DNA of 64,000 bases from the NCBI GenBank assembly GCA_013407085.1, contig JACCGJ010016451.1, positions 124,001 to 188,000 of the forward strand, in the 5' to 3' direction. A program made the translations under genes and the position numbers. Of this stretch, positions 1 to 34,728 are shown piece after piece. Under the pieces are notes generated by a model. That model saw nothing but the letters and a program-made list of their open reading frames with translations, did no database searches and was not told the DNA's origin. The DNA is from Atriophallophorus winterbourni (taxonomy: Eukaryota; Platyhelminthes; Trematoda; Plagiorchiida; Microphallidae). Each line of letters starts with the position of its first letter. The first letter of the stretch is position 1.

Positions 1-442
1 ACTAACATAAGAGGCAACTACCATATCTAATGATGTTTTTATACTTTGTTCGAATATTGCTTTACAACTTTTATCGAATTGAAGCGTACACACAGAGTGA
101 TCCATGGAATAAATGCGTGGGCGCTTGACCCTAGCTTATGCATAAGAATGAGCTTGAGAATTTTATATCGAATTCCGCGATTGTTTTTAAGTTAGTTCTA
201 GTTCTGATGTGTAATGATTGAACGTAGAAAGTCTGGACCATTTCTACGATTGAGAAATACTAAGTAAAATCGAAAATTGATGGAACGGAGTGTTTCTCCC
301 GGTTTGATAATGTCGGTTGCAGATATTCAGGTGACGAAATCGTATGTCCGCTCGTTTACAGATTCAATCAAACTTAGCTGTATCATTAAGCGAACAAATT
401 AATATATCTTCACAATGCATTATTTATTTGACTACTCAACAG

Positions 443-24941
<24,499 letters not shown>

Positions 24942-25232
24942 TAGTTGGAACGTTGCATGATCTAGTGTAAATATGTCGTTTATATGCTTTCACAAGTGTT
25001 TTAAATTGTGTGCTGGAGTGTGAGTGCGAATGTGATATATTGTTGGAACCTACTGACTATTTTGCCCATTGTGACTTAGGCTATTTGTATTTGCGCCAAT
25101 CTCAGCGAAATATTAAATAATCTGGAAATTGATTTTTGACAATTTTTTAATTGCTTTGTTAATGTGTTAAAATATAACATAACCATGGAAAGCGATCGCG
25201 CAAACATCAAATCAGTTCTTCTTTTCATTAGC

Positions 25233-25238
25233 AATAAA
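25233..25238 (+). terminator. Candidate FAK polyadenylation signal AATAAA
   Basis: AATAAA lies about 290 nt after the FAK stop and is followed by a GT-containing stretch. It is the first canonical hexamer I see downstream. Confidence 0.5.
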
Positions 25239-25344
25239 AAGTGTAGTGATTCTGTGAATATCTGATCATGACGTTTCCTTTTAGTAGTTGCACAAATCTA
25301 ATTGTTTAACCTAGTGAGTTCTGAACAAAATAGTACAAAGATGT

Positions 25345-25735
25345 TTGGAAAAATATATTATGGTGCTCAAATCCTCAGCACTTACACACTACAACCGGTT
25401 TCTGGCGGTTTGCCGTGATCAGGTGGAGACAGCAAGATTAGGTTCAGTGAGCCTTGAAACAGTGGTAAACAAATTTACTCTTGAATGCCACATTTTAATT
25501 GGGTTCGTGCGACGAACCACAATGTTCAAACAAAAAAATTACAGTGATTGCCAGTCAAGCCCTCAAGAGGCTCCAATTGACCAGTATACTGTGATGCTCA
25601 ACTTACACAGCACTTACAATGCACAATCGGTTTATGAGCGTCTTGAGCACTTGATTGAGAATCACTCTGTTTTTCATTTGAATGACGTGGTTCGTTGTAC
25701 GAAACCTATTTTCCAGTAAGAATGTTTCACATCTG
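25345..25735 (-). repeat. HHR repeat family, two monomers plus inverted fragment
   Basis: In the minus orientation one full monomer starts at the GGTGCTCA segment (about 25362). A decayed second monomer starts at about 25592, a spacing of about 231 bp. At 25670-25735 a short piece (GGTTCG-TTGTA-CGAAACC) runs in the plus orientation, so the array can fold back on itself. It fills the gap between the convergent 3' ends of FAK and the 409-codon gene. Confidence 0.7.
25389..25426 (-). ncRNA. Degenerate hammerhead, core G8 mutated
   Basis: The minus strand reads CCAC-CTGATCA-CGGCAAACCGCCA-GAAACCGGTT-GTAG. The essential G8 of CTGATGA is C, so cleavage is not expected. The stem elements are otherwise kept. 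Confidence 0.6.
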
Positions 25736-25902
25736 TACTATATTAAGCAATCAGATGGCGCGCTCTCCTTCAGTGATTTTTCTACCTCATAAACTTGTTC
25801 TGGCGGGGTTTCTTTGAAACATTTCGAAGGGACCATCATAAGGAACCTTGAAGAAAACACTATAGAATCCTACACGGTATTTTAAGTAAAATATCAGCAC
25901 AA

Positions 25903-25908
25903 TTTATT
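25903..25908 (-). terminator. Candidate polyadenylation signal for the 409-codon gene
   Basis: AATAAA on the minus strand lies about 45 nt after the stop of the frame at 25953-27182. Confidence 0.55.
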
Positions 25909-25952
25909 TGATAATTGGTGCGAAAAGTGAATTAAAAGGGTCAAAAAGGATA

Positions 25953-27182
25953 TTAAAACCAAAATGCATCTACCAACTCTTTGTAGAGTTTCACTAATCG
26001 ATATTCGTAATGTTCAAAAGACTTCCAGGTTAGGGTCAATTCGAGAAAGTTTTGTTCGGTTGATAAACCAGGTCTGGAATTGTGTACATTCATGTGGAAC
26101 CATCGAACGATGCGAAGTAGTTCGGGCCAGAATGCGAGCAGTTTGCGTCCCAAGAATAGTCTGATTTCTAAATTGAGCAGGACGCAGATTGGTGCCAGTA
26201 GACAATATGAAACGATTGTTCGATATAGGGTAACATCCATAGGTTCGTAAAAGTTGACAGCAAGATGCGGGCGTAACCGTTCGTTTGGAATTAGGTGTGA
26301 ATAGAAGTGCACAATCAGCAACATTCCGAGTATCACAATAAGCGAAATCGCACCGGCAATAGCGAAACAAGTGTCCGTGTGGTCGACACATAACTGAACG
26401 TCACGCTCGAAATGTTCCGACGTCGTCAAATATTCCCCCTGAACAATGCCGTTGATACACTCTCGAAAACCTTCGACCACGTGTCTTTCTGCATTTGCCG
26501 ATGCTTCCAAAATGACTACTTGGCAAATACCTTGATGATTGCTTACATGACGCAGTCGATTTGAATGGTTCAATACGGCGTAAGCCGAATAAATTCTATT
26601 GTAAACGCGTTGTGCAAGTTTCGGATGGCATATTTTGCTCAGTGCTCCATGATGTATATTCTCCAATACATTTAGTAGATAACCACTTTGATGATGTGAA
26701 TGGAGCGTTATCAAATGGTCCCTCAGTCTCTTAGTATGGAGATTGACTCCGTAGTAAAACCTCCGTCTTGGAACTCGAAGCAGCCATGCTCGAAACAGGA
26801 AATATCGACAGACCGAAAACCAGTGCTCGAACAGCCATTTTAACATGTACCGCGCAATACGAGTTTCAGTGGAGCAATTGAAAACAACGCTTGTTACTCG
26901 TTCTAGGGAATCGTAAACGTCAGCCATCGATGACTCGAAAAATTCGTCAGTTCCCTGGGGCAGTGGCCTCAGATCAAATATTGCAGCGTCCACTTCTTGA
27001 CCCATTAGAGCGAGCTGACGTCGGATCAGCTTAATATCATTCAAAGCTTTCGAATATGGACACTGCAGGACAAAGCTCTGCAGAACAACTTGCCTGTATC
27101 GTTGTCTGACCGCCAGGGATTTCGATTGCAATATCTCAGTAGCTCTGCTCTTGAAAGGCTGAATATCGTGCTCCTCCATCAT
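25953..27182 (-). CDS. Unrecognised membrane protein, 409 aa, intronless frame
   Basis: I do not recognise the family. The frame opens with ATG-ATG at 27182 and ends with TAA at 25953, without a break for 1.2 kb. That is far longer than chance frames here. Residues 1-270 are hydrophilic to mixed with scattered Cys (41, 103, 125, 185, 220, 242, 265, 272). Two strong hydrophobic segments, about 272-294 and 321-345, look like membrane spans, with a further amphipathic Trp/Phe-rich stretch near 112-136. No signal peptide is evident at this start, so upstream exons may exist. The C-terminal 65 residues are Leu/Trp/Glu-rich and probably helical. The gene is convergent with FAK and has its own candidate polyadenylation signal 45 nt downstream. 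A multi-exon gene with only this exon visible is possible. Confidence 0.75.
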   Translation of the reverse strand: MMEEHDIQPFKSRATEILQSKSLAVRQRYRQVVLQSFVLQCPYSKALNDIKLIRRQLALMGQEVDAAIFDLRPLPQGTDEFFESSMADVYDSLERVTSVVFNCSTETRIARYMLKWLFEHWFSVCRYFLFRAWLLRVPRRRFYYGVNLHTKRLRDHLITLHSHHQSGYLLNVLENIHHGALSKICHPKLAQRVYNRIYSAYAVLNHSNRLRHVSNHQGICQVVILEASANAERHVVEGFRECINGIVQGEYLTTSEHFERDVQLCVDHTDTCFAIAGAISLIVILGMLLIVHFYSHLIPNERLRPHLAVNFYEPMDVTLYRTIVSYCLLAPICVLLNLEIRLFLGRKLLAFWPELLRIVRWFHMNVHNSRPGLSTEQNFLELTLTWKSFEHYEYRLVKLYKELVDAFWF

Positions 27183-28066
27183 GTACGTTTGAAGAACACA
27201 AACATTTGAACAGTAAGAGAATTTAACAGGGAATTGAATGTGATATCTGAATTAAGAATGAAATGATTATTATTTTAACATGAAAAAGTTAAATTGTATT
27301 AATAGGTATCTGAGAGTATCAGAATCATTCACGAAATTTAGTTGGTAAAATATTGACAAAGAAATCAAGCACCCACGGTCTTTAAGGAGTTTGTGAACTT
27401 TTACAAATTAGGTAGTTGGGACCTCCATTTTTATCACAACAGTTTAGGAAAGATTTCGTCAAACCTGTAAAGTGATTGATGAAGGCCCCCATAACGATGC
27501 CATTTTGTCATTTTTGACGAGACGAAACGTTTGCAAAATGATGGATTCGGAATGTGATATGTCAGCGTATTGCTTAGCAATCGTTCGCTCTCTTAGAATT
27601 TAGATTCAGTCTATTTAGCATAGAATGTTTCTTCAAAGCGCATCAAAACTGATAACGAAAAGTTTAGTCATGCCGCTGGTCTTAAAACCAAAGTTAAATT
27701 CGAGATTTATGAGATAAGCAATCAGGAATCAACATCGGTGTGCTGACTGCAGTGCAGATTATTAAATCACGTTACTTACAAATCACAAGAATATGGTCAC
27801 TTTCAGCTTTTCACTTCATGGAGGAAGCAGTTGGAACAGTTTACCTTCAACCGTTGCTCACGCCACTAGCTTGCATGACTTTAAAACAAAATAAGACGAA
27901 TTTTTATTGCATTATTCGTTTGCAGAACACTTTTATACTGTTTAATCTATGTTCTTATCTTGTTTATAGACTTAAATTTCAATTTTTACCATCCTATGGT
28001 TGTTGTTAAGTTTGTTGCTTTTTAGACAATTAAAAACCTTGAATTACCTGGAATCACTTGGATGTT
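27183..28066. other. Intergenic, nothing recognised
   Basis: AT-rich sequence between the 409-codon frame and the CR1-like LINE. The promoter or 5' exons of the former may lie here, but I see no TATA box or splice site that decides it. Confidence 0.5.
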
Positions 28067-28258
28067 ATTCAAGATTCAAGATTCAAGATTTTATGGTTGA
28101 AAAAGCAATTACTTTACAATAACCATGCAGTTGAACTATAGGTACAAGTGTATATGTGTATAGAAAAATGTCAAAATCAAAATAATTCTGGTAACGATAG
28201 ATTATAAATAGTTCGGGCATAATTTGGATTGGCTCTCAGGAAATCGTCTAGTTTTAAT

Positions 28259-29404
28259 TTAAATATAGAAAAAGTGTTTGAGCTTACCAAATCGGCTGGC
28301 AGGGAATTCCAAGCGAAACAAATACGCACAGAATAAAAATACCTGCGGCAGTTCTGATTGGAGTGGGGTATTTCCAACTTGCAGTTGTGACCGCGGTTGT
28401 TGCTGGATGTTCGTCGGTGAAAATAGTATATCCAAAGGGTGGGAAACACTGTTAAGGATTTTGAATGTGAGGAGGAGGTCGGCTCGCAGTCTCCTTTGTG
28501 CAAACGTCGTCAGCTTCAGTTTACTTAGACGGTCAGCGAATGGTAGGTTTTCGAGCCCAATGACCAACTTTGAGGCTCTGTGGTGTATGCGATCCAATAG
28601 TGAAATGTCTTTTTGAAGCCATGGAGTCCAAGCTTGTGAAGCGTAATCAGTAAGCGGGTGTATGTACGTGTTCATCATCAGAGAAAAACATCTCTGGGAA
28701 AAACGTCCGAATATCCGCCTTAACACACCGAGCATCCGAGACGCGCGTTTGTAAACGGCTTCGCATTGTAGACCATTTTTCAGTCTACCGCAAATCCAGA
28801 CACCCAGGTCTTTTTCTTCTTTGGTGTACTCCAGGATATTGTTGCCAAGCTTGTATGAATGAGAAAAGCTTAGCACACGACCAATGTGCATGATTTGAGA
28901 CTTCTGCATGTTTAGCGGTAGGTTATTTTCAGATAACCACATTTGCACCGCATCCAAGTCACTTTGAAGCACACTGCAATCCTCGGCAGTGCTGATTTTT
29001 TTCCATATTTTTATGTCATCTGCGAACAGAACCATCTTACTGCCGCGTGGTGTTGGCAGGTCATTCATATAGATCAGAAACAGTATCGGTCCGAGCACGG
29101 ATCCCTGTGGAACACCGCTAGTGACGTCGATTTCCTTCGATAGTATACCGTCAACTCGAACACGTATATGTCTTTTGCTAAGATAGTCTCGCAGCAAATC
29201 ATACAGTCCTCCAGCAATACCGTGTTTCTTTAGCTTGTTCAGCAGTAAGTTGTGATCAACTCTGTCAAAAGCTTTAGAAATGTCTAAGTAGCATGCATGA
29301 ATACGGCCTCCGGCGTCCACTACACTAGTCCAGTCGTCCAAACATGTCAGCAAATTAGTTAGACAAGAGCGGTTTCTGCGAAATCCGTGCTGGGCAATTG
29401 TCAA
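28259..29404 (-). pseudogene. CR1-like ORF2: RT palm and thumb
   Basis: The frame gives QHGFRRNRSCLTNLL, YLDISKAFDRVDH, GVPQGSVLGPILFLIYMNDLP and FADDIKIW, then the thumb with DLGVWI. The catalytic Asp pair is intact. The true C-terminus (NSLPADLVSSNTFSIFKLKLDDFL) continues in another frame to 28177 after a one-base shift around 28430. Confidence 0.92.
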
Positions 29405-29413
29405 GAGTCCGTT

Positions 29414-30757
29414 CTATTCCAGGTGGCGCACTACTTCTGCAGTGATTATGCGCTCAAAAACCTTCGAAACCGAAGACAGCAATGTCACAGGCCTGTAATT
29501 TTTTACTTCAGAACGGCATCCACTTTTGTAAATTGGTGTAATTATTCCCAGCTTCCAATCAATTGGTACCATTCCGACTTGAAGCAATTCGCTAAACAGA
29601 CGAGATAAGGGTCCCGAGAGCTGTGCATGACAGCTTTTGAGGAGCTTCGGTGAAATTTCGTCTGGTCCCGGAGATTTCTTTGCGTTTAACTTTCTTAAGT
29701 GCTGCGCAACCACCATCGGAGTAATTATTATTTCACTCAGAGTGGGACGATCATATCGAAAGCTTGGTTCCTGTTCGTGCTCTGCGGATTTCGGTGCAAA
29801 TACTCCAGCATAAAAGTCTGCTAACAAATCGGCGGTTTGTTCAACGGATTCTGTGAAGCCGGACGAAGTTTTCAGGGCAAAGACTCCTGGTTTAATATTT
29901 GTTCTATCGTTTACAAGTCTATACAAGAGCTTCGGATTCTGGTGCATCTGAGTACTCAATTTCGATTGGAACTCTTGTTTATCATCTCGAATTAAGCTGA
30001 TAACTTTGTTTCTCAGTCGTGTAAATTGTGCCCAAGAATCAGCTGTGTTGGTAGCCTTGTTAAACTCCCACGCTACTGCCCTTTGTTTCATCCACTTTTT
30101 GGTCCTGCTACGTAGCTTAAATTTGTTACGTCGAGGATTTTTCTTCGGGACGAGGTTTGAATGTTTTTCTAATATAAGTTTCAGGTGTTGTAGGAGAGAG
30201 CGCCAATGACTGTCTGAATCGGAATAATCCAACTGTATGAGACTACTGCTTTGAAGCTCTGCACAAAGGGTACGGTAGTTTACCTTTCTGAAGCATTTCA
30301 TTCCGTCAAATTTGCGCCTAGCACTACAAACGTAGTAGAATTCTAGGACAACGTGGTCGCTCCGTCCGATCGGCGGTTTATAGATGATAGTTTCTACAGC
30401 GGTAGGATCAGATGTAATTATCAAGTCCAAGGTAGACGGCCTGTCAGCTCCCCTCATACGAGTAAATCCTTTAACGTGGTTATAGAGGGGTGTGTAATCC
30501 AAGACTGCTCGAAGTTCGTGTTCAAATGTCTCTGGTGGATGATCATCACGGTTATATAACTGAGGAAGGTTGAAGTCTCCCATTATCAAAATTTGAGTGT
30601 TATATCGCGTTGTTACATATTGCAAAGCAGTAATCAGTTTATTGTTCAGGTCGTGGTTCGCGGTTGGATAACGGTAAATCACTCCAATAACGCACTGGTC
30701 ACCAGAAGTAAGAGTTATAGAACACCACGCGTGTCGGGTATATCCAGTTTTGGTCAT
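29414..30757 (-). pseudogene. CR1-like ORF2: endonuclease end and RT start
   Basis: This 447-codon frame carries the endonuclease C-half (GVIYRYPTANHDLNNKL, GDFNLPQ, SDHVVLEF), the linker (RSRTKKWMKQRA) and the RT fingers (KLNAKKSPGPDEI, NYRPVTLLSSVSKVFERI). It ends at TAG 29414-29416. The same frame resumes at once at 29404, so the stop is a single nonsense change. Confidence 0.9.
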
Positions 30758-31105
30758 TCATAACTCTGCAAATAAATGATTGTTTGCAATAGAGTGCTGC
30801 TCCTCCGCCATCACTCAAACGGTCACGTCGAAATAAAGTCATGCTTGGTAAAGAGAGTTCTAGATCAGAAAACGAGGTAGTGAACCACGTTTCTGTTATG
30901 GCAACTATGTCTGGGTTCGTTTCATCACAAATCTCGGAGCGTTCGTGCAGCTTATTGATCAGGCTGTTTGCGTTCGTATAGATGCACTTAATTGTGTTTT
31001 TTATGAGTAATGACGGGGTGTAAGCTGTTTGGTTTAGCAGTTTGCTAGAGAGACTATGTGTGTTTGTGTATAAACAATCAATAAAGTTTGTAGTGTTCAT
31101 ATCAC

Positions 31106-31800
31106 GTCCTCATTGTCCATAGTTGTGCATCTCAAACTAATCAATATTTCTTATATCATACCATTTTACATACAGTACAGATTCATGTGTAAAAATCTGC
31201 CCCGCGTGCGCGGTGTTGACAAGATCTTCCTTGAGCAGCCAACAGCACAGCCAGTTATTCCCAGCTTAAAGATGACATTAAGCTTTGCACCGACGTTGAG
31301 GAGTCAATATCGAATTCTTTGACCAAGTGTCGTCAATGTCTAGGCAGAAGGTTGAACTCCAGAGTTCAGGTACCAACAGAATAGACAAATCTATCAGCTT
31401 AATCAATGCTAGTCACAGCATCATTGAAGCTATCGCTACCATGTAACGAGAAGACAAATGAATCCTATTGATGATGGCGGAAGCATTTATGTTCCATCTA
31501 AGCTCAACAAAAGTTTTCCGGGTTACGCCGAACAATAAGATCCGTTGTTTCACATTTACACCTTAGTTTGTATTTCTACTATACGTTGGATGACGTGGAA
31601 TTAGTTTTAGTTGAAAAAGGGGAATTAACAAGTTTGTAAACTAATTACGTCCTGAAAGAAATACGGTCACAAACGTTACGCAGCAAGGCAAATATGATAT
31701 GGGTATTTTATGGATCGAAAGAAACGAGCTCGGTCCAATCATGAATAGTGGGCCACAATTTATATATGGAATGTTGAAAGGGTACATATTCAGCTTTAAC
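31106..31800. other. Gap between the two CR1-like copies
   Basis: About 700 bp separate the 5' ends of the two LINEs. A short frame at 31113-31322 shows no convincing match. This may be old host DNA or decayed LINE 5' sequence. Confidence 0.4.
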
Positions 31801-31807
31801 AATTAAA

Positions 31808-34728
31808 TTGTTCAGCGTAGAGTGTTCACGTCGGAAAATTTTCAAACATCACTCGGAACACACCGTTATTACTCACGAAAATACGATTAAGTGCATTTAT
31901 ACAAACGCAAACAAGCTTATCGACAAACTAATCGAACCGTCCGAGATTTGTAATGAAACGGTGCCAGACATAGTTGCCATAATAGAAACGTGTTTTTATA
32001 ACTCATTGTCTGAAAGTGAACTCTCTTTGCCCAGTATGTCTCTATTCAGGCGTGACTGTTTAGGCGATGGTGAAGGAGCAGCACTCTACTTCAAGCAATC
32101 GTTTATCTATAGAGCTATGGACGACCAGACCCTTGAAATACCTGAAACATTTTGGTACTCTCTGACTCTTACTTCAGGAGACCATTGCATTATTGGGGTG
32201 ATCAATCTTTCTCCAACAGCAACTCTCGACCTAAACAATAAACTGATTAATGCTTTGCGCTATGCAACAACGCGGTACAATACTCAAATATTAATAATGG
32301 GGGATTTCAACTTTCCCAAGCTCTATAGCCGGAATGATCATCCATCACAGACACTTGAAAATAAACTTTGAGCCATTTTGGATTACGCACCCCTTTATAA
32401 CCACGTTTTTGGATTTACCCGTATGAGGGGATCAGACCAGACGTCTACCTTGGAACTAATACTTACATCAGATCCCACAGCTGTAGAGAATATCGTTTAT
32501 AAACCGCCAATCGGACGAAGCGATCACGTTGTCCTAGAATTCGAGTACAATTGTAGCGCTAGGCGCAATAGTGACGGGACGAAATGCGTCAGAAGGGTGA
32601 ACTACCGTGCTCTGTGTGCCGAGTTACAAAGCACTAGTTTCGCAAAACTGGATTACTCCGATCCGGATAGTCATTGGCGCTCTCTCACAGCAGCTGAATT
32701 CTATATTGGAGGAACATTCAATATTCGTTTTAAAGAAAACTTCTCAAAGGAATAAATTTATACTACGGAGCAGGACTAAAAAGTGGATAAAACAAAGGGC
32801 AACAGCATGGGAGTTTCACAAGGCTACCACCACAGCTGATTCTTTGGCACAACTAACACGACTGCGAAATAAAGTTATCAGCTTAATTTGAGATGATAAA
32901 CAAGCTTTTTAAACGCAATTGATTTCTCAGATGCACCAGAATCCGAAGCTTTTATATACTCGTAAACGATAGAACGAATATTAAACAAGGAGTCTTTGTC
33001 ATAAAAACTTCGTCCGGCTTCACAGAATCGATCATTCAGACCGCTGACCTGTTAGCAGACTTTTTGCCGGAGTTTTTCCGCTGAAATCCACGGAGCATGA
33101 TGAGCAACCAATCATTCGATTTAACCGAGTGAAGTAGCAAAGCACTTACGACAGAAATCTCCTGGACCAGACGAGATAACTCCAAAGCTGCTCAAAACAT
33201 GTCATGCACAGCTATCTGAACCTCTATCCTGCATGCTTGATAATTTGCTCCAAGCTGGCGTGGTACCGAAAGACTGGAAACTGGAACAAATAATACCAAT
33301 TTACAAAGGTGGTTGCCGTTCTGAAGTTAAAAAATACAGGCTGGTGACATTGCTGTCTTCGGTATCAAAAGTTTTTGAGCGAGTAAAAACTGCAGAAATA
33401 GTGCGACATATGGAAACGAACCAACTTTTGGCAGTTGCCCAACATGGATTTCGCAGAAATCGCTCTTGTCTAACAAATTTGCTGACAAGCTTAGACGATT
33501 GGACGAGGGTTGTGGATGCGGGGGGCTGTATTCATGCCTGCTACTTGGACATTTCTAAAGCTGTCGACAGAGTTGATCATAGTTTACTCTTGAACAAGCT
33601 AAAGAAGACTCTATGAATTGACAAGTGATTACCTCAGCAACAGACACATCAGAGTTCGTGTGGAGGGCCTATCATCGAAGAAAGTCGATATCACTAGCGG
33701 TGTTCCACAAGGCTCAGTGCTTGGAACAATACTGTTCCTAGTCTGTATGAATGATATACCAATACCAAATGACAGTAAGATGGTATTGTTTGCTAACGAT
33801 ATAAAAGTATGGAGGTGAATCAACAATGCTGATAATTGTATTATGCTGCAAAACGATTTGAATGCTTTGTTCAACTGGTCATCCGAAAATAAACTGTCAT
33901 TGAATACGCAAAAGTCGAATATCATTCAGATCGGTCGTGACCTTGGCTTTTCCTATCCATACATGCTCGGCGACAAAATCCTGGAGTACACCTTCGAAGA
34001 AAAGGACCTGGGTGTCTAGATTTGCGGTAGTTTGAAAAATGGTCTACAAAGCGAAGCCGTTTACAGAAGCGCATCTCGGATACTCGGTGTGTTTCGGCAG
34101 ATATTTTGACATTTTCCACGGTGTATTTTCCCCTCATAAATAACACATATACACCCGATTCTAGACTATGCTGCACAAGCCCGGAAACCATGGCTCAAAA
34201 AGACATTTTAGTTCTGGATCGCATATATGAAAGAGCATTTAAGCTTGTTAATACACTCGAAAATACGCCATTCGCCGGGTGACTCGGACGACTGGAGCTG
34301 CGGACACTTGCACAAAGGAGAATGCGAGGTGATCTCATCCTCGCATACAAAATACTTAATACTGTTTCCAACCACCTGGACATATTGTTCCACCTTCGAA
34401 CTTCCAGCAACAGCCGTGGTCATGGTTGTAATTGGGAAATACCATACTTGAAATGAAACTGCCGCAGTTATTTTTATTCGGTGCGTGTTTGCTTTGTTTG
34501 GAATTCCTTAACAGCCAATTTGATAATCTCAAACAGTTTATCTATTTACGATTATATGAGAGCTAATCGAAATTTTGCCCCCAACTATTAATAAAGTATC
34601 TTCGTCCCATTGATTTTGATTTTATTTACACATATATGTACATTTGTACCTATAGTTCGACTCTATCGTTATTGTAAAGTTAATAGCTTTTTCAACCATA
34701 AATCTTGAAGCTTGAATCTTGATTAGAA
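31808..34728 (+). mobile_element. CR1-like LINE copy 2, degenerate
   Basis: This second copy of the same LINE reads on the plus strand. It has endonuclease (31860-32600), linker, RT (about 33140-33830 with DISKAVDRVDH, GVPQGSVLGT and FANDIKVW) and a C-terminal piece to about 34560. Many stops and frameshifts break it, and the catalytic FADD is changed to FAND, so it is dead. It ends with the same CTTTTTCAACCATAAATCTTG sequence and TCTTGAA tail as copy 1 (about 34688-34728). Confidence 0.92.

Larger units (their letters stand above)
28067..31105 (-). mobile_element. CR1-like LINE copy 1, nearly intact ORF2
   Basis: This non-LTR retrotransposon reads on the minus strand. It has an apurinic-type endonuclease (about 31100-30500: TNANSL, ITETW, GDFNLP, SDH) and then a reverse transcriptase (about 29700-28900) with DISKAFDRVDH, GVPQGSVLGPILF and the catalytic FADDIKIW. 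A C-terminal region ends near 28177. The 3' end carries an A/T-rich UTR and a tandem TTGAATC/TCTTGAA tail (28067-28090), a CR1-style short-repeat terminus. Three lesions break the frame: a frameshift near 30750, an in-frame TAG at 29414-29416, and a single-base frameshift near 28430. No ORF1 (gag-like) is seen, so the copy is 5' truncated or the ORF1 lies in decayed sequence upstream. Confidence 0.93.

Noticed and set aside
362..442. Extension of the first FAK exon upstream to 362
   Set aside because: The frame is open, but the residues lack the kinase hinge pattern and a better acceptor precedes 443.
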